Assembly: GCA_025526935.1 (NCBI GenBank)
Contig: JAHLKD010000056.1
Span: forward strand, 186,001-250,000
Direction of reading: 5' to 3'
Origin: Cladochytrium replicatum
Taxonomy: Eukaryota; Chytridiomycota; Chytridiomycetes; Cladochytriales; Cladochytriaceae
DNA length: 64,000 nucleotides
Part shown: piece by piece, positions 46,521 through 58,660 of the stretch
Layout of the letters: every line of letters begins with the position of its first letter
How positions within the stretch are numbered: the stretch's first letter is position 1
Translations under genes and position numbers: made by a program
The notes under the pieces: generated by a model
The model's database searches: none
The model's input: the letters and a program-made list of their open reading frames with translations, nothing else
What the model was told of the DNA's origin: nothing

Positions 46521-47217
46521 AGCTTAACAGATTAGCCAAGTGTCAGGACAGTTGCCGCACTCTACCTCCTTTGACGGTAACCATGTCCAGTATGGGCTCG
46601 AGGGTTGATCAGCACATCGACGAACTCATCTTCGTTCAATTGGGGCGCGTTCCAGCCCTGGCGAGGGTGATGGAGCATCATTTTGACCGTCCCGGTCGTG
46701 TAGTAGTAGTCCAGGAGGGCGTCATCGCACTAGATACTATCAATCTGCCCTTGAAACTGGAGGTTGGCCCCTAACCAAACCATCAGACGTCCTGGAAGAA
46801 ATCCCAAGTGGTTGGTTGCTCTGCAGCCAAGTCCAGAAACGTCACGATGGTCTTGACGAGGTTGTAAAAGGCACTTTTCTGTTCCTCATACTGAATTTTT
46901 TTTTGTTTCCATGCCGCATTTTTCAATTCTATGAGGATCTTCATCATCTGTTTTCACGCAACTCTTAGCTTGTTTTTCCTTGTTTCATTCTATCCAACCA
47001 CAAGGAGCGGGTCGCACTTGTGTGTAGCTGTTTGGATCGGCGGCGGCCCGGCCTGTATGTTCTTTTGGACATATTTATTGTTTCTTGCCGTTATTAAAAA
47101 CGTTTTAGACAGGCACCATTGGGGACCACCAATGTCGCCTGCTGAACATCTCAAAAATTCGAATTCGCTCAGAACATATAGTCAAACATCGAGGCAATTA
47201 CAGGAAATGAACAGAAA
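46521..47217. other. Region without a clear gene
   Basis: It may contain eroded upstream exons of the zinc-finger remnant on the minus strand. A plus-strand hydrophobic frame near 46931 is AT-rich and has no motif. Confidence 0.35.
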
Positions 47218-48060
47218 TCACTTAAGCTGACGCTCAACCACAGCCTTCCAGTCCTCGGGAGCATGTCCCAAAGCGTCCGCAAGATCGGTGCTGTCCGTGT
47301 ACAGCCCGCCCTGCGAAGCCGCTTCGTCCGACTGAGCAAAGATGAAAGCGAGCGGGCTGGGGAGTCCGAATCCTTCCAGGGTCTTTGCATACGCCTCCTG
47401 CGACAAGTCCACATATTTCACCGGCTTGCCTGACTTCTCCGCGACGACCGCCGCCAACTCGTCCAACGTGAATGCGTGTCCACCGAGCTCGTAGAACTTC
47501 TTCACATCCTCCCCTTTGAAAGCCTTCGCGGCAATGCTTGCGGTCGCTTCGGCATAGTCATTGCGACTCGCAGGGGAGAGCTTTGCGCCGTGGGTTGCGC
47601 CGAGAATGCCTCCTGAAGCCAAGATACCATCCACGCTCGAGAACCAGTTCTCAATGTACCATCCGTTTCGAAGAGAAGTGTATGGGACGCCTGAAGCTTC
47701 CAGGTATTCTTCGGTAGCTTTGTGATCGCCAGCGAGAACGAGCGGGGAGGTGCTTGCTCTCAAGAGCGACGTGTAGAAAATTCTCTTCACGCCAGCGGCT
47801 TTGGCGGCCTCGATTGCTTTCTTGTGCTGCTCAAAGCGTGGGGGTTCGAAGGAACCAGAGGAGATCAGAACGAGGATCGAGACACCGGCGAGATCGGAGG
47901 GCGAGGCAGAAACGTAATCGAAAGAGCGCTTTTCGACACCAGCAGTGGTGACATTCTCTGGTTTACGAGCGAGGGCAACCGTGGGCAAACCTTTCGCCGC
48001 CAAGTACTCAACGATGAGTTTCCCGAGGTGACCAGTTGCAGCAGTAACTCCGATGGACAT
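47218..48060 (-). CDS. NAD(P)H:quinone oxidoreductase, QorB/NmrA-like, intronless
   Basis: A 280-residue atypical short-chain dehydrogenase/reductase closely resembling bacterial QorB (YtfG), which reduces quinones with NAD(P)H. The N-terminal nucleotide-binding motif is GVTAATGHLGKLIVEYLA (first Gly of GxxGxxG replaced by Ala). Then come VLISSGSFEPPRFEQHKKAI, AAKAAGVKRIFYTSLLRAS, TSPLVLAGDHKATEEYLEAS, GVPYTSLRNGWYIENW, GAKLSPASRNDYAEATASI, FYELGGHAFTLDELAAVV, and QSDEAASQGGLYTDSTDLA near the end. It covers the full length of QorB without gaps. No intron interrupts it, unlike most genes around. A transfer from bacteria is possible but QorB-like genes are also widespread in fungi. Confidence 0.9.
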   Translation of the reverse strand: MSIGVTAATGHLGKLIVEYLAAKGLPTVALARKPENVTTAGVEKRSFDYVSASPSDLAGVSILVLISSGSFEPPRFEQHKKAIEAAKAAGVKRIFYTSLLRASTSPLVLAGDHKATEEYLEASGVPYTSLRNGWYIENWFSSVDGILASGGILGATHGAKLSPASRNDYAEATASIAAKAFKGEDVKKFYELGGHAFTLDELAAVVAEKSGKPVKYVDLSQEAYAKTLEGFGLPSPLAFIFAQSDEAASQGGLYTDSTDLADALGHAPEDWKAVVERQLK

Positions 48061-48770
48061 TTTGATGATTTGGTGAGAGAAGGCTGTTGTAGTTCTTAAT
48101 GTTCGAGTATCTGAAGGATTGGGTTAAGTGGAGGTGGGATCGTATGTGGTTTTATGTGATCGGGGCTGGTCAAAGTTACAAATTTTCCCCGGAACTATTA
48201 AAAACAACATTTCCTAAAAAGGCAAAAATCCGGATGGGATTTGATTTGGAGGTTGCGCCATTACCGCCTCTTGGGAAGCGGCTCCGATTTAAAATTTGCG
48301 GATGCGCATGCGATTAGTTGATAGCCAAAGGCTGTAAGGAAGCGAGTGATTGTCGAGAACACACAAAGCTACCTTTGCATGTTTGTCGACAGAGGCAAGT
48401 GCTGAGGGCCGTGCTGTATGCAGGCCAGTAATTCCGCTTTTCAGAGGCGCAGAGCAAAAATGGATGCATATTGGATCGAGTTCAGTGGTTACTGGGGTTG
48501 CACTCGAAGGTGCATTTTGCTGTGGTTCATTTTTGGGAATGTGATCTTCGGGTACAGAGTGACTCGGACTCGGAATAGCTTGCACATCGCTGTGCAGCGT
48601 AAGAATGCAGGAGAGCTGCATAAACGTTGTCCAGCCGAGAGCAAAGTGCGACTATTGTGAAGATGTTAACGAGCGATTCATAGAAACACAAAATAGATTA
48701 CTGTAACTGCCACACCAACTGAGAAGACCTTACTATCAGCAAAGTATTCGATCGAACAGAGAAAAACAAC
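48061..48770. other. Intergenic, no gene seen
   Basis: This is the presumed upstream region of the QorB-like gene plus the 3' side of the permease remnant. Small open frames on both strands show no family features. Confidence 0.45.
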
Positions 48771-48775
48771 CGATC

Positions 48776-50138
48776 ACAGCCCTCCCGCCCCGTCAGGCAA
48801 TCCACTCCTCTCGCCTTCTTCAACCAACTCCAGCTTTGCGGGATGATGGAGCATTGAGAAACGGAAGCCGTAGCAAAAGTATACGGCAATGCTGATAATA
48901 ATGAAGATCACGAAGGCATATGGCCTTGTAAACGGTGGCCAGGCTCCATATTTTACACCAGGTTCCAGGAGATCGAGATAAAGGAAAACAATTCGTGCAG
49001 TCAGCGAACCACCACGCACCTTGAACCCTCAGGGACAGCGACAGCGATCACGATGGAAAGTCGAGTAAAATTCGCTCAGAGAAGGGGGGAAATATGAGAT
49101 CAGTCCAGTCAGTCTGGTTTGCGCAGAAGCCGTCCGAGCTTGGAACAACCTAGCCTGACCCAAGAGACAAAGACCCAGTGTGACTGCGGTGAGTCCGCAG
49201 AGTTGTCCGAATTCCAGCAACTTGGGTGAACCACACCAGGCCGCCTGCAATGCGAAAGCAAAAGCTACAGGATGGAAGGAAACGATTTATGATAGTGAAA
49301 ACGCGTACTTACCTGGTTACCAAATATGGTAATATTCCCTATATTATGCATTGATCCCAGTTCAAAGGTATTCTTTGTTGCCGTTTAGGAACAAAGAATC
49401 CATTGTCTGACTATTTAGTAATCACAGTAATCTGGGCGGACCAGCGACAACGAGATAGGTCGATATGAAGAGAACAATGCAGATGACGAGAGACGTAATA
49501 ATGGCGGCTGGGATGTTCTTGCTTAGGGTCGCTGGATTTCTGTGCAGGCGTGCAGATGGCATCGAACCCAATGAGGGAAATGAAGACCGCTATGGCACTC
49601 CTGTGGACACCTGCGATGCAGTAAGGGACGAATGGTTTGTATTAGCAAGTGTATTGGATTGCTCCAAAGACGAATATGAGGAACACGACGACAGTGAGTG
49701 GTACCGACGAGAACGTTGACAACGTTGGCGCACCATCGGGTTCCGGTCATCAGGATCCATATTATGAGCAAATGTCCTGACGATAGCCGCAGTTTGTCCT
49801 TACAAAATGGGGAGTGCATCGACCAATGTAAGGATCATGGGATTCGAAAAGATGTTCCAACAGAGGATATTTGCGACGATATTGAAGAACGACATCGGAT
49901 TGTGCAGAGAGTTCTCTCGTTGTTCCTGTGGGGTGTAGTCTGTGATTCCAGGGAGACAAGGTTGAATGCAAAAACGGTGAGTTGGAGGGCCCGGTAACCA
50001 AAAGGGGACAAGATGATAGTAGCGCACATGAGCAGACCAGAAAGCGGGCAGTGGAGGAACAGCAACCATCCACCGAGGATCACCTGTACAATCAACAAAC
50101 TTTGCAGAAATGAAACTGTCTAAGGCGTGCATGAGCAA
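48776..50138 (-). pseudogene. Damaged amino-acid permease (APC superfamily, CAT-like)
   Basis: Minus-strand segments match a cationic amino-acid transporter in the right order for its second half. AIAVFISLIGFDAICTPAQK near 49560 corresponds to the family's FFAFIGFDAIATxAEE. Just after SSDP the frame shifts by one base to SKNIPAAIITSLVICIVLFI, the family's DPSKNIPxAI block. GLTAVTLGLCLLGQARLFQA near 49170 matches LGQARLFQAMA, but the following MAxDGLxP block is replaced. The last segment, FTRPYAFVIFIIISIAVYFC with YGFR near 48900, matches the C-terminal helix. Further membrane segments near 49830-50110 (LIVQVILGGWLLFLHC, ANILCWNIFSNPM) may be other exons. Missing helices and the frameshift favour a pseudogene; an unusual intron pattern is the alternative. 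Confidence 0.5.
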
Positions 50139-50141
50139 ATA

Positions 50142-50310
50142 CCCATAGTCTGACTCTCACGATGCGAAGGGACTGGTGTTCCAACGCCGCGATGAGCTAT
50201 TTCACCGAGTGGACGAGCTTTTCTGTCGTATTCGACTGCCGGAGGGAATCCGTGTGCCATTTGAAGACGAAATAGCACTAATTAGGAAGGTTTGGATGAG
50301 ATAATTATTC
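50142..50310 (+). other. Short coding-like segment of unknown origin
   Basis: A plus frame reads AKGLVFQRRDELFHRVDELF, CRIRLPEGIRVPFEDEIALI and RKVWMR before a stop near 50302. It is charged and helix-prone. No start or partner exon is evident. It may be a remnant or a lone exon. Confidence 0.25.
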
Positions 50311-50546
50311 TTATTTCTATTTCTATTTTTATTTTTTGGAATCGAAGCGAATCTCTTCATTCGACCGAAAGCATTGCTATTGACACTGCTCCGACATCCG
50401 TATGATTTGTATCAATTTTGTTTCTTTATATTTTTACCCCTGCTCCAGATCTCCGTACCGATTGGCCCCCCAAATTTCTCGGGGAACTGCGACGCTACCT
50501 CAGACCCTCCGCCGCCAACGCGCCGCACGCTCAACCCCGCGAAAGA

Positions 50547-52221
50547 ATGCCTCGACCAGCTAGAACCCCGTCTATACCCGCTCAAAATCCCTCAGACTCG
50601 GTAAACCTCCCTCCCACTACTAGAACTACAAGAACCACCCGCCCAGCGGTGCCGATCACCATCGCCGATGCTCTTCGCGTCCCGACGACGACGGCAAGGA
50701 TCAGACGATCCGCCACGCACCCACAAGCACCAGGTCCAGCCCAACGCGCCAGATCGAATCTCGCTCCCCAACGTCCAGAACCACGCAACGCCCGCGCACG
50801 ATCACCACAACCTCCCTCCATCACTCCTCGAGCTGCTCCGCCTACCAGCGCTGCACCACAGCTCCCTATACCCAATCGAAACACCCAGACCGCCACAACA
50901 CCACTCCCAGATCCCCCGTCAACAGCTCGCAGACTCACGCGCACTCGATCCACCGCTTCCCTCCCTTCAACGCCCCCGAACCCACCCACTCGCTCACGCT
51001 CAGTCGCAGTCGCTATGCCCTCCATCACACAACACTCCCCCGATCATACCACACCGGTGAATGCCTTGGGGATGACCGGTGGACCAGCGCTGGCAACACG
51101 ATCGCGAATGCGCCAGCTCGTCGCGCAAAGGACAGCCTCCCCCGATATACCCGCTCCAATTGCGTCTTCTTCCTCGTCTACACCAGCGGCCTTGCGTCGC
51201 AAATCGTCCTCGCGAGAATTCCCAGAGCTGGACATTGAAAGCACTCAGCAGCTCATGAAGGGGACCCGGCGCACAAAAGGCGCACCAGCATCCACCTCGT
51301 CAAAAGCAGGTATAGATCATGTTCGCTCTATTTATCTATTTAATGCGGAGTGTTCTGACACTTTTATGAATAGGGACTGTTGTGCAGACCCGTAGGTGGG
51401 ACCCTTCTACTCGCCAACCAAATCGCAAACGCCATCGCGACGAACACGAAAACGTAGGAACTGCGCGCGGGAAAGCACCAGCAGTACCCAATGCGCCCGC
51501 CGAAACCCAACGCGCCAAACGACGTCGTGAAGGTCCAGTTCCCAAACCCACCGCCAGTCCCATAGAAGAGCTCTCTGATCGCTCCAAGACCAGCTCCCCG
51601 ACGTCAGAACTCGCTCTCACCGCCTTCGAGCGCACAGACCCCTTCTCGCAAGAGCTCATGCAGCTTCTTGACGATCTCATTGTAAGCACTGACGCGCTCA
51701 CTCTCGATAATGCGGACCGAGGTGGAACGTTTCCCGACTCATTGTTTTCGATCGAAAACGCGGTGGACATACCCATGATTGAACCTGGGAGTTCGAAGGG
51801 GCGGGAGGAAGTGGAGTTGAAATCGGTTGCGTTTGAGACCCGGTACGTCGCGCAGAGTCTTCGGGCCATCGACGACGCGCTTCGAGTCGCGCTTGAGGGC
51901 GGTGGCGATGCAGAGGAAACAGACGAATCGAGCGACGGTGGGGAAGGTGAGGATGGTGAGCTTGACGAGGAAGAGGAAGACCGTGAAGGTGCGCAGGGAG
52001 ACGGAGAAGCGACACACGACGAGGTGGATCGCGCTGACGACGACGAAGATGTGGAACCGGAGTTTGGGAGAGAAAACGTTGTGGAGGTGGAGGACCCGGT
52101 CGCGGCGCTGGAGAGGGACGTGAGGGGTTGGATGCGGGAGGGGTGGGGAAGCTTGAGATCGATGCAGCGATTCGGACACCAAACTTATGATCGCGCTCGG
52201 ACAACATACCTGAGCGTGTAG
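50547..52221 (+). CDS. Disordered Pro/Arg-rich and acidic protein, unknown function
   Basis: Two exons joined across a short intron (GTATAG near 51309 to ATAG near 51375). From the ATG at 50547 (MPRPARTPSIPAQN) the first 250 residues are Pro/Thr/Arg-rich (RTTRTTRPAV, SPQPPSITPRA). The next part is basic, with nuclear-localisation-like runs (NRKRHRDEH, AKRRREG). The middle has a possible ordered segment, ERTDPFSQELMQLLDDLIVS, and SVAFETRYVAQSLRAIDDAL. The C-terminal 100 residues are highly acidic (EDGELDEEEEDREGA), ending in VRGWMREGWGSLRSM and RARTTYLSV. No known family. The reading frame is open upstream to 50418, but without an ATG. Confidence 0.6.
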
Positions 52222-52579
52222 AGTCGAAAATATTATTTACCTCTGTTACGTGAGAAAGCTGATGGGGTTGATTGAGCGGTTTTCTTGACATAGGTGATGC
52301 AATTTTTCTTTGGCATGTTGAGCACGCTGGAGAAATTGATTGCTACATTGATGGACGGAACTGTTTTTCTGCTTCACGGTTTTTACCCTTTGTTGTATTT
52401 GTAGCATCAGTTTGCTGCTTTCATATTTATCAAACACGAAATTATTTTAAGAAACAAGCAGATTATCAACTGGCATTGCACAAGAACCAACAGAATCCGA
52501 ATAATGATGACCCCCAAGATTCTTTTTTTTTTGCATAACAACGGGAGAAGAAAAAAAGAGAGACTGGCCCGAAAATTCT

Positions 52580-55500
52580 CTAACCACGATACTGCGAATA
52601 TGTCGACTGGTGACTTTGTTGGTACTGTTGCGATGGCGGTTGCTGGTGGTACTGCTGTGGTGGCTGCTGTGGATACGCAGACGTCGCAACATAGTATCCT
52701 TGCACCGGTGCTTGCTGTTGCTGCTGCTGCTGCTGCACATAGTGCCCGGGTGGCGGCATTCCAGGCTGCCCAAACACAGCCGGTCTATACCCCGGCTGCG
52801 CAACCACGTATCCTCCAGGTTGCGACGGATACGCAGACTGCTGCAAAGGCACTTGTTGAGGGGTCTGCTGCACGTACACTGCTTGCGGCTGCCCGTGTGC
52901 TACAGGAACTTGCTGCGCGTACACCAGCGTCCCGTACTGCGGGTTCTGTCCCGGCGGACTGACTGGCCTGTACTGCGACGGCGGAACGGCGTACTGCAGC
53001 ATCGGGGGCTGGGCGTGCTGGAGCTGCGGGGACCCTTTGTGGTGCGGCCTGGGGGGCTGGCCGTAGTTTGTTTTCGGTGAGTGCGGGGGAGAGTACACCT
53101 GCTGGTAACCGGGTCCGCCTGGGGGAAGCGGTGAGGGTACCCGGCCTGGACCACCAGGAGGAAGCGGCGAGGGGACTCGCATTGGCAACCGGACGCCGGG
53201 GGGAGATCCGGGGTACGTCGATGGCATTGAAGGGTATGCGCTGCCGGTAAAAGGCATCGGGACGAGACCGCCGGGCTGGTTTGGCGGAAGTGGACGTGGC
53301 TGAACAGAGTGGATATTGCCAGGGTTGTTGGCGGATGGAAGAGTAATCACCGGTGGCTGCTTTACCCCTGCCGTGTAAATCAACGAAGTTCCTCGAAGTG
53401 GAACACTTGCCACAGGTTGGTATGGACGTTGGCCATACGGTGCAGACGGGAAGTTTGGTGGGGTCATGATGGGAGGATTCAGTCGTCGGGGTGGAGGCGG
53501 CTGGGGGTTGTTCGGTAAGGATTGAACTCCAAACGTGCCAGCTGGTGGTGGAAGCTGCGGTCGCGTGGAAGGTACAACCGTTGGGACTGGCATTTGAACT
53601 GGCGCAGACGCAGGAGCAACTTCTGCGACATAGTGCTTGTAAGAATCTGCGGTTCTGCGCAGCCGATAAATGGATCGCTCCTGAATGGGCACTGGGGACC
53701 ACATGTCCATGATAAAGTAAGGTTCGTCCACCGATGTTCCGCTAGGATGGTCGTAGGATGTAATGGTGGCGAGGTACCGCGCCGATCGGACAGGAATGAT
53801 TTGCAGGCGTGCACCGGTGTTGAAATCGCAGATTTCAATAAAGTCAGGGTCAAATACGTACAAAAACGGCTTGACCAAAGCTTGGCAAATATGAGAACAC
53901 TTCGAGAACGTACAATTGGTGTACTTACCAAACGCTGTAGCGTGTGAAGCCCATCTCACGTCCCACAAATCAGGAACCTTTGCGCCTTTCCCGTCGATAA
54001 AGAACCCTCGAGCTTGAGAAACATTCAGTCATTCGAAAGACATTACGAATTGCGGAGTAACTCACTGTCATAGCAGACCAAAAAGTTTCCAGAGCCTGCC
54101 CGGAACATGGCAAGTGGATACGCACTCTCCTTGTTCAATTCAGGAAGCTTGCCCGCAGAAGCTTAATTAAACACAAAATCGATTAGTTTCACTTAACGGC
54201 AACAAAGAAAGTCAAAACTCACTGTCCGTGTGGGACAAATCTACGGATATCTTGATAAATCCATTGTCATCAGTGTGCACCACAAATACATTTTTGAACA
54301 AGCTAATTGAAGTTGCACGTGTGGAAGGCACAAAGAATTTCTAACAACCAAATTAGTGACATTCACGTACTAATATCGCCAAACTCACCGAAATTCTGTT
54401 GAGTCCCTTTCCTGAAGGAACCCAAACATACATATACGTGGAATCCAAACTCGCAACCCTCGCCGCGACAATCATCAGCTGAGGCGGATCTTTGTTGTCT
54501 TTCCCATCCTTTCCAGAGCTGATCGAAACAGTTGAAGGTCTTCGGGAACTCTGCTCAAGCTGCCGCGACAATCCGTTTGCTCCGTAAACTCCACCGCCAA
54601 GACCGCTTCCGTCGTCGTACAACACTTTCAACCACTGGAACTGTGCGTCTTTCTTTAGATGGACACCATTCCACTCTCCCGGTTGGCCTTGAACCGGAAT
54701 CCACACGTCGTAAGCTCCAGCGCCCTTCTTCCCAAACAACGAGAAAGATCCTCCTCCGGCTCCCCCAGAACCTCCCTTGTTTCCAATCGCATGCCCACGA
54801 CCCGCACCGGCTGCATCCGCATCAATCCCAACGTGGGACATGATCGATCTCAAGGAAAACGCAATCAATTCCTTGTTCGCAAGCAATACTACGATCCCTT
54901 CCTCAAGCAATACGTCCAGCGCGGTCACGTACTCGACGTTATTCATCGGCAACCGAACGGGAGTTGTCGGACCTTTTACGTCCGGCACAGTTTGGATAGG
55001 AGCGGCGGCCGGCGTCTGTGGCCCCATGTATCCATCCGGAACCACATAGCATCCATCATCTGTGCCGACGAGCAGGTGCTTCTTGGTGACTCTCACTGCG
55101 CACGTAACTCCACTACCAAACAAGAACTGGCTACCGTCTGTTGTGCTCGCTGCTCCCTGCGGAAGGTTCGAGTGGGAGTCAGCAGCATACGCATGGCGAA
55201 GGTTCCTGTCTTTTCGTGGGACGATGCAGACACGATCCGCTGACGTGATCTTCACATTCATACTCTGGTGCTTGTTGAAGTAAGTATCACGAGCCGCCAT
55301 CATGTCTTTCGCCCACGCTTTCTGCTCGGATTCGATCCCAAATCGCAACACATGCAATCCACCCATAATCCCGCCATAACCAGGCGGGACGCCTGTGGTC
55401 GCTTGAGGCTGAGGAGTGGAACTGGTAGCACCGTCTTCACGTCTTTGTCCAAGATGCGTAATCACTAGTTGAAATTTGCCCGCTTGTGGGGGACCAACAG

Positions 55501-58296
55501 AGGCAACAGAAGCGAATGTATCAGAACGGATTGGGGCAGGCGGGACGGAGGCGAACTCTGGAGCTCCAACCGGGAATGCAGGAGAAGTGGTTTCGCCTTC
55601 AAATGCAATCAAGTCCAATGGAATGGGCTGTCCATGAGTTAGAGCCAGTTCACGAATGACACAAATTCCACGAAATGTACCTTTGCAATCACTTTCAACT
55701 TATCCACTTTCTCTCTGTCCCCCTTCTCTTGGGTAATAAGCAATACGTTGTCAAAAAGTATGAGGTAAACATCCAAATCGGTCCCGCGATCTCTGAGCTT
55801 TGCAGCTCCCTTTCTGAGAAGTCTCCGCGACTTATCATTTAGCTCGCAGGAAGCCTTTGAATTTATCTGGGTAAGTAAATTTGTAAATTGCGGAGATTGT
55901 CAAGCTACCTTGTACTGAGCGTATCGTGGCCACCTGAGCTTCGTGTTAAGCTCTTCAAGTTCAATCGTACTTGTTACTCGTCCGACTTCTTCGTTCAGCT
56001 GCTTCATGAAGTAGTCAAGCTCTTCTTTCGCTTCCTTCAACCTTCCCTCTTCTTCCTCTAATATCGACATCTGACGCTGAATCTTGTCACGTTCCTTCCC
56101 TTTAGCCTCCCTAATCTTCTCTTTCTGCTCTTTCATGCACTTCTCATTCAGCTCAATTAGAGTCTTCATCTGCAATCGCAAATTGATGAATCCCTTCTGC
56201 GGAAGCTCCATAAAATACTGCGCAATATCCTGCTTCCCTCCTCGAGGTTGTGAATACTTGATCTTGTTCATGAACGTATCAAACTCATTGCTCGTTGACT
56301 GCATGCGTTTGAACTCTTTGAGAACACGTTGAAGACGAACTTGGTAGTACAGCACAGGTGTCGCTTCGAGAATATTTGCCAACAAAAGGTCGCCAATTCC
56401 ATCTAAGAGCGGGTGCTGCTCGTTTTGCCGGTCACGTAGATCGCCGAGGAATGTGTTGTACATATGGAACACATCCGTGGGATCCACAAATACACGTCGA
56501 ATGGCTTTGCTCTGGAACGCCTGAGAGAGGGTTTTGGGCGCCTTGACCGAGGCGTCGGAAGGCACAAGGGTAGTAGGCGTAGACGCTCCATTACTATGAG
56601 TCGTAATCGGACGGTGTGACATACCCGGCCCAGAGTGGTTTGAACCCACACTTGCAACTGAAGCATGGTGGGAAAGGGGCGAGAAGGCGGCAGATGCAGC
56701 CGAGTGCACGCTTGCCTGATGCGAGAACGAAGGGCGTCGTGCTCCAGCAGTCGAACCAGTTTGGCGCCGGCTTACATCGATCGACAACGCTGGATCATTA
56801 ACCGGCGCTCCTTTCCCATCATCCAAATCTGCCTTCTTTTGCGCAACCAATGTTTCGTAGTACTGGTCTATGACCTAATTGGCATATGTTCAGTTTATAA
56901 ACGGATAAAATTTTGTGTGAAGTACTAATACCTTTCGCAAGAAATTTAATCCCTCTACTGTCAAAACAATGTTACGGATCGCCTCAAACATTGTACTTTG
57001 TCGCTCCATTTCTTTTTTCGTCAAGGTATCTTTCAAAGATTTTGTGACAGTCTCTTCCCAATACTGTAAGAAACAAACTAAGCAACGGGCCAGAATTCTA
57101 GGTAAACTGTACGAACCAGTGCTTCATCCAAACTCAGAATCTTTTCATCCGACGGTGTGCCGGGTACTGAACTTGGTGAGGGAACGACAGCCTCTGGCTC
57201 TGCAGTTGCAGATGAAAGTTCGGCAGAAGAAGGTTCATGACCTGCTTCGTCATCATCCACCGTAAAATCTTCCCGATTTCTGTCGAGACCTTTTTGTAAC
57301 GCACTCAAAATGCACAACACTTTCGGTAGTGTGACCGAGTCCTGATGCAGCTCTCCGCTCAGTTCGGACGGAAGCCGCTTGGAGATACGATCCACCAATG
57401 TCGAAACTTTCAAAAGATGTCGTAGTGGTGACAGGAGTGTTGCGTCAATTCGCTTCCTTTCGCCATAGTTATCCATCGACCAGTCTTCCCATGTCTTAGG
57501 GATCATTGAGTTTCAAGGTGAAAAATACGTTTGGTCCCTTACCGCACGATAATCGATAACAAAGGGGTTGGCTTCTGCGATTGTCGCAAGATTCGACATG
57601 GCTTCATGCACAACATCAGCATAATCCTTAAATGCGTTGGAGGACTCGAACTCGTGAGCTGCATTCTCAAGCAAATCCCCGATCACACCAACAAAGGGAA
57701 AGTCTTCGTGCTGCCGCAGTTGCATTGTTTCGTAAAGTTTGCTATTTGGTTCCGCGAGCTTCTCCGTCGCTTGGTACAGAAGCAGTAACGGTGTAGCAAA
57801 AACTTCAGAGTCAGACAAAGATGTTAAGAACTGGCGAATGCAATTCAGTAAATATACGCTTTTTGTTATCTTGCACAGCCTTACACGCTGAATGAAGTCA
57901 AGGTCATCCGCAAAGCTTTGCAACCGTAGTACAAGTGTGAATATAAGTTCCTGTCGCTGTTGCTCTGAGTCTGGAATCGATTCATAAACCTCAGGTCCAA
58001 CGAAGGCTCTCCACGAGCGCTGAAATAGTTGAAGTGAGAAATAATTCGGCACAAACACTTGCCTTCTTACCTGAGTTTGCTTTGTTGGGGCATCATTTAT
58101 CTGCAACGACATAACATCTGAATCTGAGTAAGCGTCCAACGACTCTTCGTCTGCATCTCGCTCTGCCATCTCTGGCTGGCCAGCATAGTTTCCGCGTGGC
58201 CGCGAGCTGAAGCGTTCTGGGAGCAGCCCGATTAAAAAAAGCAGATCAAAAGAAATCATTTCTGACAATACCTGGAGGGACTAAATGCGTTGACAT
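52580..58296 (-). CDS. Rho1 guanine-nucleotide exchange factor with DH, PH and CNH domains (Rom-like)
   Basis: A large GEF, predicted to activate Rho1 in cell-wall and polarity signalling. Exon 1 (58296, MSTHLVPP) joins an exon with ERFSSRPRGNYAGQPEM. The DH domain is divergent: FVGPEVYESIPDSEQQRQEL near 58000, IGDLLENAAHEFESSNAFKD near 57640, IDATLLSPLRHLLKVSTLVD near 57420. A Ser/Ala-rich insert follows (56,600-56,800). After FVDPTDVFHMYNTFLGDLRD comes a coiled coil (CMKEQKEKIREAKGKERDKI). A PH-like segment (VYLILFDNVLLITQEKGDRE) lies near 55750. The CNH domain contains VTKKHLLVGTDDGCYVVPDG, VEYVTALDVLLEEGIVVLLA, and KPFLYVFDPDFIEICDFNTG. The tail (52,580-53,560) is Pro/Gln/Tyr-rich. About a dozen introns. 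Confidence 0.85.
52706..52737 (-). repeat. CAG/CTG run encoding a polyglutamine stretch
   Basis: Plus-strand gctgttgctgctgctgctgctg reads QQQQQQQQ on the coding minus strand, in the tail of the RhoGEF. Neighbouring Pro/Gly/Gln-rich repeats, such as the duplicated VPSPLPPGGPG near 53120-53180, make the whole tail low-complexity. Confidence 0.8.
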
Positions 58297-58660
58297 TTGC
58301 TAGAGTTTGACGAGTTGGTGATGGAGCACCCAAGGAGGTGAAGTGTGCGCCGGTGACTTGGGATGCTCCGAGTAGGCTCTAGACGAGAATGGGAATGGCA
58401 ATTGTTCTTATACGAGCGAATCCCAGCAAGGAACTGCCCTCGTTCTCGTTGTGGTTACAGTTCCGGTCGACGCGGTGGTGCTGGTGGTTGGACGTGTGGC
58501 ACGGCGGTGACCCGTTTGTGGGAATTCCAGATGGAATATGAATTTGTTACCGCAGAAAATGTTTCATTAAAAGTCTCAAAACAAAAACAAGGTCGTGGAG
58601 GTCTTAAATTGGATTGGGGATAGAAAGAGTAAACATCGTCTGATGCAAAAGGACCGCATT

